A stretch of 64,000 nt of DNA, taken from contig JACKPV010000034.1 in the NCBI GenBank assembly GCA_024233305.1, positions 1-64,000 of the forward strand, read 5' to 3'. The notes under the pieces are model-generated. The model saw only the letters and a program-made list of their open reading frames with translations, did no database searches and was not told the origin of the DNA. Source of the DNA: Verrucomicrobiales bacterium. GTDB taxonomy: Bacteria > Verrucomicrobiota > Verrucomicrobiia > Limisphaerales > J093. Positions 36,070 to 43,643 of the stretch are shown here, piece after piece. The position numbers were made by a program, and so were the translations under genes. Within the stretch, counting starts at the first letter, position 1. Each line of letters starts with the position of its first letter.

Positions 36070-36732
36070 ATGCGACGCCGGGGCCCAGGGTTTACGCTAA
36101 TCGAGATGTTGGTGGTGATCGCCGTGATGGCCATCCTGGCGGGGATGTTGTTGCCGGCGTTGAGCCGCGCCCGGGACAAGGCGCGGGCCGTGGTTTGCCT
36201 GAACAACCTCCGGCAATGGGGGCTTGCCACCCAGCTTTACGCCACGGACCACGACGATTTCCTTCCGCCGGAGGGAAGCCCGAACCCGGGCGACGCCGCC
36301 ACGAACGTCGGTTGGTACATCCAGTTGCCCGCGGTTCTCGACCTCCCGCGTTACCATGCCATGCCCTGGCGGACCAACGCCGCCCTGGAGCCCGGCTGGA
36401 GTGTCTGGATTTGCCCGGCGAATCGGCGCCGCAGCAACGGCCGCAATCTCTTTCACTATTGCCTGAACGAACACGTCAATGGCACGGGTGACTTCAACCA
36501 ACCCGTCCGCCTCGCCGCGCTGCCCGGGCCGGCCTCGTTGGTCTGGCTGTTCGACTCGAAGAACCTCCCCGCCGTCGGGCGCTGGTCCTTCGTCCACACA
36601 AACCTCCACGGTGCCGGCGCTCAATTCACCTTCCTCGACGGTCACGCGCGCCGCTTCCCGCGGTCGGCGTACTGGGATACGGCGGCCAATCGCGCCCGCC
36701 TCGATCATCCGGAACTCCGCTGGCTGCCCTGA
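36070..36732 (+). CDS. pseudopilin-like protein with N-terminal methylation motif
   Basis: This is a 220-residue protein starting with a short basic leader and the type IV prepilin cleavage site GFTLIEMLVVIAVMAILAG, so it is a prepilin peptidase substrate with a hydrophobic stalk. The late FTFLDGHARRFPRSA segment carries the H/D-G motif of the DUF1559-like pseudopilin group, which is abundant in Verrucomicrobia and Planctomycetes. The middle part (CLNNLRQWGLATQLYATDHD) is typical. Its role is unproven, and no type II secretion genes adjoin it. Confidence 0.85.
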   Translation: MRRRGPGFTLIEMLVVIAVMAILAGMLLPALSRARDKARAVVCLNNLRQWGLATQLYATDHDDFLPPEGSPNPGDAATNVGWYIQLPAVLDLPRYHAMPWRTNAALEPGWSVWICPANRRRSNGRNLFHYCLNEHVNGTGDFNQPVRLAALPGPASLVWLFDSKNLPAVGRWSFVHTNLHGAGAQFTFLDGHARRFPRSAYWDTAANRARLDHPELRWLP

Positions 36733-36799
36733 CCCGGTTCCGCCGCGGACGGCGACCCCGGTGCAAAGAGCTTGATGGCGCACCGCCATCCCGGCTCTG

Positions 36800-37900
36800 A
36801 TGAGTCTCATGATCAGGACGAAAGTCGCGCTGCTCGGCGCCGGGTTCATCGCCGGCATCCACGCCGAATCCTACCGACGCTTTGTGCCCGAGGCCGAGGT
36901 GGTCGCGGTCTACACGCGGGATCCGGCGAGGGCGGAGGCGTTCGCCCGCCGGCACGGCATTCCCCGCTGGTTCGACAACCTTGAGGCCGTCATTCGGGAT
37001 TCCGGGTGCGACGTGGTGGACGTGGGGCTTCCCAATCACCTGCACCATCGCGCCGTGCTCGCCGCCGCAGCCGCCGGCAAGGACGTGATCATCGAAAAGC
37101 CGCTCTGTCTCACGCTTGAGGAAGCGGACGAGATGATCCGCGCGATGCGGGCTGCGGGGCGCAAGCTGATGTATGCCGAGGAACTGTGTTTCGCGCCGAA
37201 GTACGAGCGGGTCCGCGCGCTGGCCGAGGCCGGCGCGTTCGGGCGGCTCTATTGTGTGAGGCAGACCGAGAAGCACAGCGGTCCGCACAGCGACTGGTTT
37301 TACCGCATGGAACAAGCCGGGGGCGGCGTGCTCATGGACATGGGCTGCCACGGCCTCGCCTGGTGCCGGTGGATCCTCGGCGGAAAGCCGAAGGCCCTCA
37401 ACGTCACGGCCCGGTTGCAGAAAGGCCTGCTCCACGGCGCGCGCACCACCGGCGAGGAGAACTCGCTGGTGACCGTCGAGTTCGAGGGCGGCGTGCTTGG
37501 CATCGTCGAGAACAGCTGGGCCAAACCCGGCGGCATGCAGGATGCCATCGAGGTGCATGGGACCGGCGGTGTCTGCTACGCCGACCTGTTCCAGGGCAAC
37601 GCCGCTCTCACCTACAGCGAGCGCGGTTACGATTACGCGATGGAGAAGGCGGGCTCGACCCGGGGCTGGACCTTCACCGTGTTCGAGGAGGCGTTCAACC
37701 AGGGTTACCCGCAGGAACTGAAGCACTTCATCGACTGCGTCCGCGAAGACCGCGAGCCACGGGTCACCGGCGAGGATGGCCGCGCCGTGCTCGAACTGTT
37801 GTATGCCGCCTACGCCTCGGCCGGAACCGGGCGCACGATCCCCCTGCCGTTCACCGCGAACGTCGAACGTCCGGTCGACCTCTGGCTGAACGCCCGCTGA
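36800..37900 (+). CDS. Gfo/Idh/MocA family oxidoreductase
   Basis: This is a 366-residue NAD(P)-dependent oxidoreductase. The Rossmann start is KVALLGAGFIAGIHAESYRR and the catalytic-lysine motif is IIEKPLCLTLEEAD near residue 100. The C-terminal alpha/beta domain has GGGVLMDMGCHGLAWCRWIL with the substrate-side histidine. The substrate is probably a sugar or inositol derivative. The nagB gene follows after only 10 bp, so the two likely form an operon in amino-sugar or related sugar catabolism. An ATG three codons downstream is an alternative start. Confidence 0.9.
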   Translation: MSLMIRTKVALLGAGFIAGIHAESYRRFVPEAEVVAVYTRDPARAEAFARRHGIPRWFDNLEAVIRDSGCDVVDVGLPNHLHHRAVLAAAAAGKDVIIEKPLCLTLEEADEMIRAMRAAGRKLMYAEELCFAPKYERVRALAEAGAFGRLYCVRQTEKHSGPHSDWFYRMEQAGGGVLMDMGCHGLAWCRWILGGKPKALNVTARLQKGLLHGARTTGEENSLVTVEFEGGVLGIVENSWAKPGGMQDAIEVHGTGGVCYADLFQGNAALTYSERGYDYAMEKAGSTRGWTFTVFEEAFNQGYPQELKHFIDCVREDREPRVTGEDGRAVLELLYAAYASAGTGRTIPLPFTANVERPVDLWLNAR

Positions 37901-37910
37901 ACTCCCGGCC

Positions 37911-38639
37911 ATGAAACTCCAGGTTGAATCGTTCGGAAGCGAAACGGAATGGGCGCGCGGCATCGCCGATCGCTGGCAGGAACGCCTGACCGCGAACCCG
38001 GCCCTGCGACACTGCCTCGCCGCCGGATTGACCCCGGTTCGCATTTACGCCGAGATGATTCGCCGGGTGCGCGAAGGCAGCGCCCGCTTTGGCGACGCCC
38101 GGATTTTTCTGCTCGATGAATACGGCGGGCTCGCCCCGGACGATCCGGGCCGGTGCGCCAACATGCTGCGCCGGTTCCTGGTCGATCACCTCGACCTGCC
38201 GCCGTCGGCGTTCTTCACGCCGTCGGTGGATGCCCCGGACCTCGATGCCGCCTGTCGGGAATACGATGCGACGATCGGTGGCGGCTTCGACCTGGTGCTG
38301 CTGGGCATCGGGACCAACGGGCATGTGGGGATGAACGAGCCGGGCACGCCGGTGGACATCGACACGCATCGGGCCGGTTTGCACGTCGAGACCGTGACGT
38401 CTTCGGCGCGGTACATGAATCACGACCGCTTTCCGACCTGGGGCCTGACGATTGGCTTGCGCCCGTTGCTGGCGGCGCGGGAGGTCTGGCTGCTGGCCAC
38501 GGGGGCGGCCAAGGCGGGAATCGTGGCCCGGTTGCTGGCGGAGGAGGCGCACTCGGATCTGCCGGCCTCCTGGTTCCGCGACCACCCCAATGCCCGCCTG
38601 TTTCTCGACCGCGCGGCCGCCGGCGATGTGCTGGCCTGA
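37911..38639 (+). CDS. nagB: glucosamine-6-phosphate deaminase
   Basis: This 242-residue NagB converts glucosamine-6-phosphate to fructose-6-phosphate and ammonia. Active-site motifs are FLLDEYGGL near residue 65 and LLGIGTNGHVGMNEPGTP near 130. Asn replaces the Asp of E. coli NagB, as in the short monomeric class, while the catalytic His and Glu are kept. VTSSARYMN and the ATGAAKAGIVARLL segment complete the profile. The 6-phosphogluconolactonase fold is related, but the LDEY and GHxGxNEP motifs are specific. Confidence 0.9.
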   Translation: MKLQVESFGSETEWARGIADRWQERLTANPALRHCLAAGLTPVRIYAEMIRRVREGSARFGDARIFLLDEYGGLAPDDPGRCANMLRRFLVDHLDLPPSAFFTPSVDAPDLDAACREYDATIGGGFDLVLLGIGTNGHVGMNEPGTPVDIDTHRAGLHVETVTSSARYMNHDRFPTWGLTIGLRPLLAAREVWLLATGAAKAGIVARLLAEEAHSDLPASWFRDHPNARLFLDRAAAGDVLA

Positions 38640-39252
38640 ACCATTGACCCCGGCGGACGGGCGCGGCCGTTCCGGGCGCTCTCCCGTTCGGCGCGCTCCC
38701 TTCCAACCGTTGCCGCGGGGATGGCGTAACGGACTGGCCGCGCTGCTGGCAGCCGGACTCCTCGACGGCTGCCGCCCGGAAGCACCGAAACCACCGCCGG
38801 ATTGGGCAGCGTTGAAACAGGAAATCCGCACGCGCCATCCGGAGGTCCCCGTCGTGTCGACCGCGGAACTCGCCGTCTGGCTGGAACGTGGACCGGGCGG
38901 GACGCCTCTGCTGCTCGACGTGCGCGCGCCGGCCGAGTATGCGGTCAGCCATCTGCCCGGCGCGGTGAACGCGGCGGACGTCCCGGCGGCGCGGGCGGCG
39001 ATCGCGGCAGCGGGAGGAACGCGGCGCGTCGTGCTCTACTGCTCGGTGGGCTACCGGTCCGCCGCTCTGGCGGTGCAGTTGATCGAGCGCGGCTGCACAA
39101 ATGTGTTCAACCTCGAAGGCTCGGTTTTCCAATGGGCCAACGAAGGCCGCCCGTTGCGTCGCGGCAACGAGGAGGCAACCGTGGTCCACCCCTTTGACGC
39201 GGATTGGGGCCGCCTGCTGAACCGTGAGCGATGGTCGACGCCGTCGCCGTAG
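38626..39252 (+). CDS. rhodanese-like protein, probably exported
   Basis: This is a 208-residue protein with a single rhodanese domain (residues about 75-185) from PLLLDVRAPAEYAVSHLPGAVN to the active-site loop LYCSVGYRSAALAVQL, with catalytic Cys. The N-terminus is long and basic, then GLAALLAAGLLDGC, a hydrophobic stretch ending in Cys that resembles a lipobox with an unusual Asp. The start at 38626 overlaps nagB by 14 bases, implying translational coupling. Its sulfur donor is unknown. Confidence 0.8.
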   Translation: MCWPEPLTPADGRGRSGRSPVRRAPFQPLPRGWRNGLAALLAAGLLDGCRPEAPKPPPDWAALKQEIRTRHPEVPVVSTAELAVWLERGPGGTPLLLDVRAPAEYAVSHLPGAVNAADVPAARAAIAAAGGTRRVVLYCSVGYRSAALAVQLIERGCTNVFNLEGSVFQWANEGRPLRRGNEEATVVHPFDADWGRLLNRERWSTPSP

Positions 39253-39262
39253 TCGGGGTTCT

Positions 39263-39462
39263 CAGCCGTAACGATTCAGTAACTCGTAGCCGCCGACGTG
39301 CAGTCGGCGCATGATTCAGCTGGGATAGGACTGCCTGCCGCCGAGGGCGACGATTCACCGAAAAGTGACTGCTGATCGGAATCGGCGAGCCCGCGTAAGC
39401 CCTTGGATTTCAGCGCCGACTACACGTCGGCCGCTACCCCGTGTTGAATCGATACGGCTCAG
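39263..39462 (+). repeat. R1 repeat copy 3
   Basis: This full copy starts 11 bases after the rhodanese stop. The left end is AGCCGTAACGATTCAGTAAC followed by the palindrome GCCGACGTGCAGTCGGC. The right end is GCCGACTACACGTCGGC followed by TTGAATCGATACGGCTCAG. The two ends are imperfect inverted repeats of about 50 bases. It lies between convergent genes. Confidence 0.9.
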
Positions 39463-39538
39463 GGGAACCGTCCGGTGGTCCCCGAGGCCATCATCGAAGG
39501 GTGCCCACCCGGCTGCGCGGTGAAGGGACTTCCGCCCG

Positions 39539-40990
39539 TCAGACTCCGTCTGCCCCCGAACCGCCGCAGCAACCGTAGAACGTCAGATAGGGTTCGCCGC
39601 GGGCTTCGCGGAGGATGAGAAGCGCCAGTTCCCGGGCGTGGTAATCCCCCCACATCGAACTCTCGCCGTTCGGGACCCGCTGTCCTGGAGCGATGTAATC
39701 CCACCCGTTCGGACGATGATAGACCGAGTGCAGCAACAGTCCCTGATGCCGCGAATCCACCGACAGGTAGGGTTCTGAAAAGAGCGTCTCGGCGATCTTC
39801 AATCCGGCCAGCCGGTAGCGCGCCGCGGCTTTGGTGTCTCGAAGGCCGGTGTTCGCGCCCGTCCGCTTCCCGGCGCCCAGGTAATTTCCCAACCGGATCA
39901 ATCCTTGGGCCGCGATCGCCGCTGCCGAACTGTCCACCGGTTCCCAGGCGTTGCCCGGATCCGACCTGCGCTGGAGATAGCCCGCCGGCAACCGGTGCAG
40001 GTTTGGCGCGCCCGTATCCCACATCGGAACGCCGTCGGCGCAGCAGTTTTCGAGATGGAAATCGGCGGTCGCCATGGCGGCCTTGCGGAACAAGCGCTCG
40101 ACCTCTGCCAACGAGCGTCCCGCCGCCTGGAACTCCGGCGCCTCCGGCGTCACGGCGTCGCGCAGGAATTCGAGCTGCTCGGCAAAGCCGCAGATGGCCC
40201 ACGCCAACCCGCGCGTCCAGGTCGAGAACGGCGAATAACCCTGCTGGCTGTTCGGACAGCGGAACACGCCGCTGACCGTGTTGAACACCGCTTCGTGGGT
40301 CGTGCGACCACGGAGATCATACGCATCGCGGCCCTCCCCGTAGTACACGCTGTAGCGCGCCGTGTTGCTGGCATGATCGAGCAGGCGATGCAGCAACGAG
40401 ATCTTCGCGTCCTGCTCCCCCATCAACACATGCCCAAGCCGGTGCGCCACGGCCAGCGCCCGGCACGACCGGATGGTGTCGACGAACAGCGAATGCGGTC
40501 CGTTGAAGCTGTGGATGAAGCCGGTGCCGTCCGCCAGTCGTGTCCAGCGCGCGGCCTGCACCGCCCCGCTGATCTTGAGCGCCAGCTCGTGGAATTCCTG
40601 CTCGCGCGGATCCGCCGGAAGCCGCCCTTCCCGCATCAACCGCAGCAGATTGCCGTAGGTCGAGACGTTGTTGAACCCGTGATCGTGCACGCCAATGTGC
40701 GACACGTGGCCGGCCATTCGCTCGACCGTGCCGCGCCGGCCGATTTCAAGGAACCGCTCATCCCCTGTCGCGTCGAACTGGAGGACGGCCGAGCCGTATT
40801 GGAAGCCCTGCGTCCACTCGGTCCAGCCGCGCGCCGAATACCGCCCCTTGACGGTGAACACGGGCGTGCCCTGCGCGGGTTTCCAGGTCTTTTCGATGCT
40901 CAGGATTTTGCGTCCGGAAAGGTCGAACAACCGCTCGATCTTCGGCACGAGTTTCTTCGGGGTCAGTCGGGCGTCGGTCTTGATGGGCAT
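39539..40990 (-). CDS. glycoside hydrolase family 88, unsaturated glucuronyl hydrolase
   Basis: This is a 483-residue (alpha/alpha)6-barrel enzyme of GH88. Typical motifs are STWTRGLAWAICGFAEQL near residue 275, DSSAAAIAAQGLIRLGNYL near 365 and ESSMWGDYHARELALLILRE near the end. HVSHIGVHDHGFNN near residue 95 carries the aspartate expected for the hydration mechanism. GH88 removes the unsaturated uronic acid left by polysaccharide lyases, which fits the heparinase-like gene upstream in the same direction. There is no clear signal peptide, so it probably acts on imported oligosaccharides. Confidence 0.9.
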   Translation of the reverse strand: MPIKTDARLTPKKLVPKIERLFDLSGRKILSIEKTWKPAQGTPVFTVKGRYSARGWTEWTQGFQYGSAVLQFDATGDERFLEIGRRGTVERMAGHVSHIGVHDHGFNNVSTYGNLLRLMREGRLPADPREQEFHELALKISGAVQAARWTRLADGTGFIHSFNGPHSLFVDTIRSCRALAVAHRLGHVLMGEQDAKISLLHRLLDHASNTARYSVYYGEGRDAYDLRGRTTHEAVFNTVSGVFRCPNSQQGYSPFSTWTRGLAWAICGFAEQLEFLRDAVTPEAPEFQAAGRSLAEVERLFRKAAMATADFHLENCCADGVPMWDTGAPNLHRLPAGYLQRRSDPGNAWEPVDSSAAAIAAQGLIRLGNYLGAGKRTGANTGLRDTKAAARYRLAGLKIAETLFSEPYLSVDSRHQGLLLHSVYHRPNGWDYIAPGQRVPNGESSMWGDYHARELALLILREARGEPYLTFYGCCGGSGADGV

Positions 40991-41019
40991 GGTTTGCTTG
41001 GGGTCGGGGGGTTGGGATC

Positions 41020-41175
41020 AACCACGAATGAACTCAATGGCCCACGAATCCAGCCGCGCCCGGCCGAGCGCGCGGCCGTGCGGCTGCGCGGGGCGCGAGC
41101 GAAGCTCTCGATCCGTGCCGTCGCGCGCCGGGATCCGCCCGGCGGATTCGTGTCCGTTCCTGTCCATTCCTGGTG
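41020..41175. repeat. decayed inverted repeat (ACCACGAAT / ATTCGTG type)
   Basis: AACCACGAATG with CCCACGAATCC on the left pairs with GGATTCGTGTCC and a diverged ATTCCTGGTG on the right. It fills most of the 223-bp gap between GH88 and the SDR gene. It is similar in style, but not in sequence, to the inverted repeat near 25.2 kb. Confidence 0.5.
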
Positions 41176-41213
41176 CGAGAGAGACGATGGCAAAAGCGGC
41201 CTCCGGGGGCCGG

Positions 41214-42083
41214 CTACAGCCGGCGCAGATGGAAGCCGCCATCCACGTTGATGACTTCGCCCGTGCTGAAGGGCAGCAGGTCCTGCGCAATGGCCGCGAC
41301 GGCGCGACCGACATCCTCCGGCCGGCCCCAGCGGGGAATCGGCGTGAGACCGTCCGCGATCAGCGCGTCGTACTTCGTCTTCACCGGCCCGGTCATGTCC
41401 GTCGCGATCACCCCCGGACGGATTTCGTAGACGTTGATCCCGGCGTCCGCAAGCCGGCTGGCGAAAAGCGGTGTCAGCATCGACAGGGCCGCTTTGGAAA
41501 CGCAGTAATCGCCGCGATTCACCGACGCCGTGTAGGCGGAGATCGAGGACACGGTGACGATCTTTGGCCGGAGACGTGTCGGTGGTCCGGCGTTCGGGGC
41601 GGCTTCGCCCGGGCCGTCCAACTGCTCCGCGAGATGGTCCGCGGTGAGCTGGTCGAGGCTCGGTTCGGGAGCGGTTTCGAGCATCCACTTCGCGACCGCC
41701 TGGGTGAGGAAGTAAGGCCCCTTCACGTTGATGGCCATGAGGCGATCAAAGCTCTCTTCGGAAGCCTCGAGGATGTCGGCGCGGACGTTCGGCGCGACGC
41801 CGGCGTTGTTCACCAGGAGGTCGATCCGGCCGAAGGTCCGCCGGGTGAATTCCAGCAACCCCTGCCGGTCGGCGGCTTGGGCGATGTCCGCCCGGCAGGG
41901 TTCCGCCCGAATGGTCCGACGGGCATCGCGGGCGCGGGCGACGCAGTCGGCGGCCGTCTGCTGCGCCGCGGCTTCGTTGCCGGCGTAGTTCACGACCAAG
42001 TCCCAGCCGAGCGGCGCCAGTTCGAGGGCGATCCCCCGACCGATCCCACGCGACGCGCCGGTGATGAGCGCAACCGGATTCAT
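41214..42083 (-). CDS. short-chain dehydrogenase/reductase
   Basis: This is a 289-residue classical SDR. It has the NAD(P)-binding motif LITGASRGIGRGIALELAP, the NNAGV motif, catalytic Ser in VSSISAYTASVNRGDY, then YCVSKAAL with Tyr and Lys, and the C-terminus INVDGG. An insertion near residues 140-165 (KWMLETAPEPSLDQL and following) is longer than in FabG. By sequence it is close to 3-ketoacyl-ACP reductases. By position, between GH88 and lyase genes, it could act on 5-keto uronate products like KduD. Confidence 0.85.
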   Translation of the reverse strand: MNPVALITGASRGIGRGIALELAPLGWDLVVNYAGNEAAAQQTAADCVARARDARRTIRAEPCRADIAQAADRQGLLEFTRRTFGRIDLLVNNAGVAPNVRADILEASEESFDRLMAINVKGPYFLTQAVAKWMLETAPEPSLDQLTADHLAEQLDGPGEAAPNAGPPTRLRPKIVTVSSISAYTASVNRGDYCVSKAALSMLTPLFASRLADAGINVYEIRPGVIATDMTGPVKTKYDALIADGLTPIPRWGRPEDVGRAVAAIAQDLLPFSTGEVINVDGGFHLRRL

Positions 42084-42203
42084 GCGCCGGAGGTTACCGG
42101 CCTGACCCCGCTCCGCAAAGCAAAGAGCTTTGACCGCAATGAGCGTCTCATCCGGCGCCGCGCGGGCGACGCGCGCCGGGCAGATTGCCGGCCGGCGGGC
42201 CCG

Positions 42204-43607
42204 CTATGGTCCGGTCGCCGGCGTCAGCGTCACCGATCGGATCGCAAACTCGACCCCTTCCCGCAGCGGCGTGACCGGTTCGATGGAGAGTCCGGTGATC
42301 AGCCCGCGGTAGCCGACCGAGGCGCCGGGGCGGACGTCGCGAAGGTGAAATTCGCCGTCGCCCGGCAACTCAAACGTGAGGCTCTTGCTGTCATCGAAAC
42401 GGGCGTCGTCCGAGCGCTTCCATCGCAGCCGGAAGGTTGCCGCTTCCTGACCGTGCAGCGCGAGGTGCAGCCGGGCCACCGGCGCCTGTTCGGCCCGCCA
42501 GGCAAAGGTGGGACCGTCGATGCGCCACGGTTTGCCGCCGGTCGTGATGCGCCATTCGCCGCGCAACGGAAAGCCCTGGTCGGTGGCGTCGTGGAGCGTC
42601 CAGTGCTGGCGATCGCGCTCGAAACGCCACGTCGGCGGGGTCTTTGTGGCCATCGCATTGAAGCGTGCCCGGATGTCGGCCAGCGCGCCGACCATCAGGT
42701 GGGTTTCGTGTTCGTAGACGAGGTTGTGATCGAAGTTCTCGCGGTGAATGGGCGCCACATAGGCGGTCGAGCCGTGCTTCGGATCAGCGGAACGGACGTC
42801 GCCGTGCAGGCCGCCATGGAACTCGCCGCCGTCGTCCTTGAACACCCCGAGACCCCAGCCGCTCTCGTCCACCAGGGCGGCCCAGCGTTCCGTCGCCAGG
42901 AAGCGGGTCCAGGGCCAGGGCTGATGCCAATCGTTCGTGACGTGCGTGAGGGCATCACCGGTGAAGGGCTTTTCGCCCGTGTAGGCCATCAGCCGCGAAA
43001 GGCGGGAAACGGTGTAGACCGCCGGCAGTTCCTGGGCGCACGGACGATACCGCGCGCGGTCGCTCCGCGCGTTCGTGCAACGAAAGCGCATGTGCGCGAC
43101 GGGGCCATCGAGCGTGGTCCAGGTTTCGAAAAGGCACTCCGCCGGCACGTCGTCCATCGGCCACAGTTTGGGGCGGCACCGGACGTAGAGTTCACGGCCG
43201 TCGTTGCGATGTTCGAGGACTTCCGACGGGTTCAGGAAGCAGTCCCCGGTCTGGATCGGGTTCCAGCCAAGGCCGGCCCAGTGGGGGCTGGGCTGCTTGT
43301 CACCGATGACGAACGGCCAGGGACCGGAGTAGTGGGACATCTGGATCTGGCGGCCGAGATCGGCGCTGTTGATGAGATTGCCCGGCCGGTCGTTGGCCGA
43401 AAGGAACGTGACCGCGCCCCCGAGGGCGAGGTCGACGCCAACGCGCACGACCCCGTTGTCCAGATAGCTCATGCGCGGTTCGGGGAAGCTCCGACCCGCG
43501 GCGAGGCCGGCGGGCGAAGCCGCGAGCCCGATGAGAAACGCGGCCCGCGTGGCGGCCCGGAACCAGCCGCCCGGGGAGCACCGGTGGGACGAGAGAAGCG
43601 TGGACAT
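42204..43607 (-). CDS. secreted protein of unknown family in lyase cluster
   Basis: This is a 467-residue protein with a long signal region (hydrophobic FLIGLAASPAGLAAGRSF). The mature part opens with SYLDNGVVRVGVDLALGGAV and is rich in Trp, His and beta-strand spacing (HYSGPWPFVIGDKQPSPHW, FLATERWAALVDESGWGLGV, FDHNLVYEHETHLMVGAL). The C-terminal 110 residues look like a jelly-roll carbohydrate-binding module. This gives the look of a glycoside hydrolase or lyase, but I recognise no catalytic family. It lies 36 bp downstream of the heparinase-like gene and is probably co-expressed. Confidence 0.7.
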   Translation of the reverse strand: MSTLLSSHRCSPGGWFRAATRAAFLIGLAASPAGLAAGRSFPEPRMSYLDNGVVRVGVDLALGGAVTFLSANDRPGNLINSADLGRQIQMSHYSGPWPFVIGDKQPSPHWAGLGWNPIQTGDCFLNPSEVLEHRNDGRELYVRCRPKLWPMDDVPAECLFETWTTLDGPVAHMRFRCTNARSDRARYRPCAQELPAVYTVSRLSRLMAYTGEKPFTGDALTHVTNDWHQPWPWTRFLATERWAALVDESGWGLGVFKDDGGEFHGGLHGDVRSADPKHGSTAYVAPIHRENFDHNLVYEHETHLMVGALADIRARFNAMATKTPPTWRFERDRQHWTLHDATDQGFPLRGEWRITTGGKPWRIDGPTFAWRAEQAPVARLHLALHGQEAATFRLRWKRSDDARFDDSKSLTFELPGDGEFHLRDVRPGASVGYRGLITGLSIEPVTPLREGVEFAIRSVTLTPATGP

Positions 43608-43643
43608 GACGGGGGAAGCTGGGAAGCCCGGTTGCGGACGATT

